This document shows positions 23,708-25,550 of a DNA stretch of 25,550 bases, piece by piece. Position 1 is the first letter of the stretch; each line of letters starts with the position of its first letter. This DNA is from an uncultured Clostridia bacterium. GTDB lineage: Bacteria; Bacillota; Clostridia; Oscillospirales; Oscillospiraceae. Made by a program: the position numbers and the translations under genes. A model generated the notes under the pieces. That model was given only the letters and a program-made list of their open reading frames with translations, was not told the DNA's origin and ran no database searches. Where the stretch lies: positions 1 through 25,550 of the forward strand of contig CAMWTG010000006.1 of NCBI GenBank assembly GCA_947177115.1, read 5' to 3'.

Positions 23708-24661
23708 TCAGCGGCAAAGGAAACTGAACCAGCCTTCGCTGCTGTTCGTCTCCTCCACCGTAAACCCGGCCTCCTCCAGCCTGGTCCGGACCTCCTCCGC
23801 CCGGCTGTCGATGATGCCGGAGGTCAAAAATTTCCCGTCCTCCTTCATCAGCTTTCTAACGGCGGGAGCCAGGCCGATGATCACATCGGAAACGATATTG
23901 GCCGCCACGATATCGTAGCCCGCCCCCATCTCCCTTTGCAGCCCCGCATCGCTCAGCACGTCCCCGGCCCGTACGGTATACCGGTCCCTCCCAATGCCGT
24001 TGAGCGCGGCGTTCTCATAGGCCACATCCACGGCCTTCTCATCAATGTCGCAGGCAAAGGCACTCTCTGCCCCCAGCAGCAGGGCGGCAATGGACAGTAT
24101 CCCGCTGCCGCATCCCAGATCCAGCACCCGCATTCCCCGCTTCACCTCCCGCTCCAGGGCGGTGAGGCACAGCCGGGTGGTGGCATGGCTGCCGGTGCCG
24201 AAGGTGAGCCCAGGGTTCATCCGCAGGGCCACCCGGCCCTTGGGGTCAGCCTCCTCCCAATCCGGAATCACGATCAGCCTCTCCCCGATCTCCATGGGCT
24301 TATAGAACGCCTTCCAGTTATTTTCCCAGTCCGCGTCCTCCACCCCGTCCACGGTCATCAGCAGCGGCCCGTACTCCGGGTGCTCTTCCTTCAGCCGGGC
24401 CATGGCGATCCGCACCGCCGCCACCTTGCCGAAGCCCTCCTCGTTTTCCTCCACGTAGAAGGTGACCCGGCACTTCCCGGTCATGGACCGGTCCAGCTCC
24501 TCGTCCACATAATCCCAGTATTGTTTGTTCTGCTCCAGGAAACGGCGGAAATCAGCCTCGTCCTCAATGACGAGGCCATCAATGCCCAGAGAGCTGAGGG
24601 CCGCCTCCACCGGCTCCAGGCCAGCGGGGGCCATATCGATATGGAGAGCAAGCCACCTCAT
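23708..24661 (-). CDS. prmA: Ribosomal protein L11 methyltransferase
   Basis: The 317-residue protein methylates ribosomal protein L11 using S-adenosylmethionine in the cytoplasm. It has the N-terminal L11-recognition domain (about 1-110), the linker segment NPGLTFGTGSHATTRLCL (about 149-166), SAM motif I LDLGCGSGILSIAA (180-193), the acidic CDIDEKAV (204-211) and the catalytic-region ANIVSDVI (254-261). Length is normal for the family. GAAGGAG lies about 10 bases before the ATG. It follows the threonine/serine-exporter pair by 55 bases in the same direction and precedes the YcxB-like gene. Confidence 0.96.
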   Translation of the reverse strand: MRWLALHIDMAPAGLEPVEAALSSLGIDGLVIEDEADFRRFLEQNKQYWDYVDEELDRSMTGKCRVTFYVEENEEGFGKVAAVRIAMARLKEEHPEYGPLLMTVDGVEDADWENNWKAFYKPMEIGERLIVIPDWEEADPKGRVALRMNPGLTFGTGSHATTRLCLTALEREVKRGMRVLDLGCGSGILSIAALLLGAESAFACDIDEKAVDVAYENAALNGIGRDRYTVRAGDVLSDAGLQREMGAGYDIVAANIVSDVIIGLAPAVRKLMKEDGKFLTSGIIDSRAEEVRTRLEEAGFTVEETNSSEGWFSFLCR

Positions 24662-24716
24662 AGCAGAAAACTCCTTCGCTTCTTTTGTTATCGGGATGGC
24701 CGGCAGACGGCGGCGT

Positions 24717-25154
24717 TTACTTCTGCCGCACCCGCCGGATCAGCTGAAAAATAGACGTAGGGAACAGCATCCCCACGGCAATGGCCACCGCCAGCAAAAT
24801 CGTGGTCAGCCCCTGTACTGAGCAGGCGGCAAAATCCCCTTCCATAAAATACTGCATCGTGTGATACAGCGATCCCCCGGGGATCAGCGGGATCGATGCC
24901 GTCACCAGAAACAGCGTTGCCGGACATTTCACCGCCCGCGCCAATGTTTCCGCATAGACTGTCAGGCCCACCGATGCCACAAAATACCGGACCACCTCCT
25001 GGTCCGTTGCCTGTCCCATCAGCAGGTAGATTCCCCATGCCAGCAGCCCGCCCAGGCTGGCCAGCAGCAGCCTTTCCCGCCGCACATGGAACAGCAGCGC
25101 AAACCCCAGCGACCCCACAAAGGCGGTAGTCAGCTGGATCAGCATTTCTTCCAT
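24717..25154 (-). CDS. Threonine/serine exporter, small ThrE_2-type subunit
   Basis: The 145-residue protein has four to five membrane helices and the signature ATLFLVTASIPLIPGGSLYHTM (in two parts, about 79-101) of the ThrE_2 (DUF3815) half, which together with a ThrE_1 (DUF1212) protein forms a threonine/serine exporter. The start at 25154 is supported by GAGGAGG about 8 bases upstream, itself overlapping the stop codon of the partner gene 13 bases away. An earlier in-frame ATG at 25205 would overlap the partner and lacks a ribosome site. Confidence 0.9.
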   Translation of the reverse strand: MEEMLIQLTTAFVGSLGFALLFHVRRERLLLASLGGLLAWGIYLLMGQATDQEVVRYFVASVGLTVYAETLARAVKCPATLFLVTASIPLIPGGSLYHTMQYFMEGDFAACSVQGLTTILLAVAIAVGMLFPTSIFQLIRRVRQK

Positions 25155-25167
25155 CCTTCCCGCCTCC

Positions 25168-25550
25168 TCATACCAGCCCCGCCACCAGCGCAAAACCGAA
25201 GGCAATGGTCAGCGCCAGCAGGATCGCCTCAATAAACCGCATCAAACCGGAAATGGTATTCCCGCTGAACATATCCCGCAGGGAATTGGTCATGGCGATC
25301 CCAGGGATCAGCAGCATAATGTTGCCAATGGAGATCATATCCACATTGTCTCCCAAGCGGAACCTTACCGCCAGCCCCGCCAGCAGTCCACCCAGGCAGG
25401 AGCACAGCAGCGCCGACAGGAAGGCGTTGGCCTCCGTCCTCCGGATCATCCGGTCCAGACAAAATTTCCGCCCCACGCCTAAAACGGCTGAGGCCGCCGC
25501 CTCCACCCAGCGCCCCCAAAAAAACGGGTAAAAGGCGGAGGAGATCAGCG
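25168..25550 (-). CDS. Threonine/serine exporter, ThrE_1-type subunit (partial)
   Basis: Only the C-terminal 127 residues are in the window; the frame stays open to the right edge (LISSAFYPFFWGRWVEAAAS), so the true start lies outside. Membrane helices carry the ThrE_1/DUF1212 pattern (GDNVDMISIGNIMLLIPG in parts, IAMTNSLRDMFSGNTISG in parts). It forms the larger subunit of the exporter with the next gene. A GTG at 25506 is internal, not the start. Confidence 0.88.
   Translation of the reverse strand, partial: LISSAFYPFFWGRWVEAAASAVLGVGRKFCLDRMIRRTEANAFLSALLCSCLGGLLAGLAVRFRLGDNVDMISIGNIMLLIPGIAMTNSLRDMFSGNTISGLMRFIEAILLALTIAFGFALVAGLV

Overview
The window looks like a chromosomal segment from a GC-rich gut-type Firmicute, most likely class Clostridia, order Oscillospirales (Flavonifractor/Lawsonibacter-like). 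The grounds are strong GGAGG ribosome sites on nearly every gene, sigma-A type promoters with 17-base spacers, high GC with G/C-rich third codon positions, an SLH-domain surface protein, a BlaI/BlaR1-type pair, a YtrA-type GntR regulator and a ThrE pair. The genus assignment is inference. I see no tRNA, rRNA, CRISPR array, transposase or phage gene.

Left part (1-9016). A zinc-ribbon/membrane/Ig-like (Big_2) protein (312-1085) converges on a leftward pair made of a PHP-family phosphatase and a LacI regulator (2963-1140). That pair diverges from a sugar importer of maltodextrin type (binding lipoprotein, MalF-like and MalG-like permeases, 3208-6776) with no ATPase of its own. The shared region 2964-3207 holds two good promoters facing away from each other, a dyad and a repeated 9-mer, so LacI probably controls both arms. 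Two overlapping perfect palindromes precede a TraX-like membrane protein (6885-7670). A secreted or membrane-anchored protein with tandem copper-amine-oxidase-N-like domains follows (7973-9016).

Middle part (9184-17723). A long thioredoxin-fold/DUF255 (YyaL type) protein converges on a leftward PadR-HAAS pair. Head-to-head with that pair is a YtrA-type operon. It has a promoter, an AGTGTA-N13-TACAGT operator, a previously easy-to-miss 29-residue membrane peptide, the GntR regulator, an ABC ATPase and a nine-helix permease with a large C-terminal domain. Next come a structured, terminator-bearing leader of about 160 nt, then proC (proline synthesis) and tsaD (tRNA t6A modification).

Right part (17746-25550, all leftward). 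A BlaI-type repressor and a BlaR1-type M56 metalloprotease with an unusually large non-penicillin-binding C-terminal region form one operon, with an operator-rich promoter. A WG-repeat/SLH surface protein has its own promoter and a 24-bp terminator stem. The last group is a threonine/serine-exporter pair (the first gene cut by the window edge), prmA and a YcxB-like membrane protein.

The most interesting points are the 29-aa membrane peptide inside the YtrA-type operon, the possible attenuator in front of proC, the overlapping palindromes before the TraX-like gene, and the BlaR1-like protease with an unassigned sensor.
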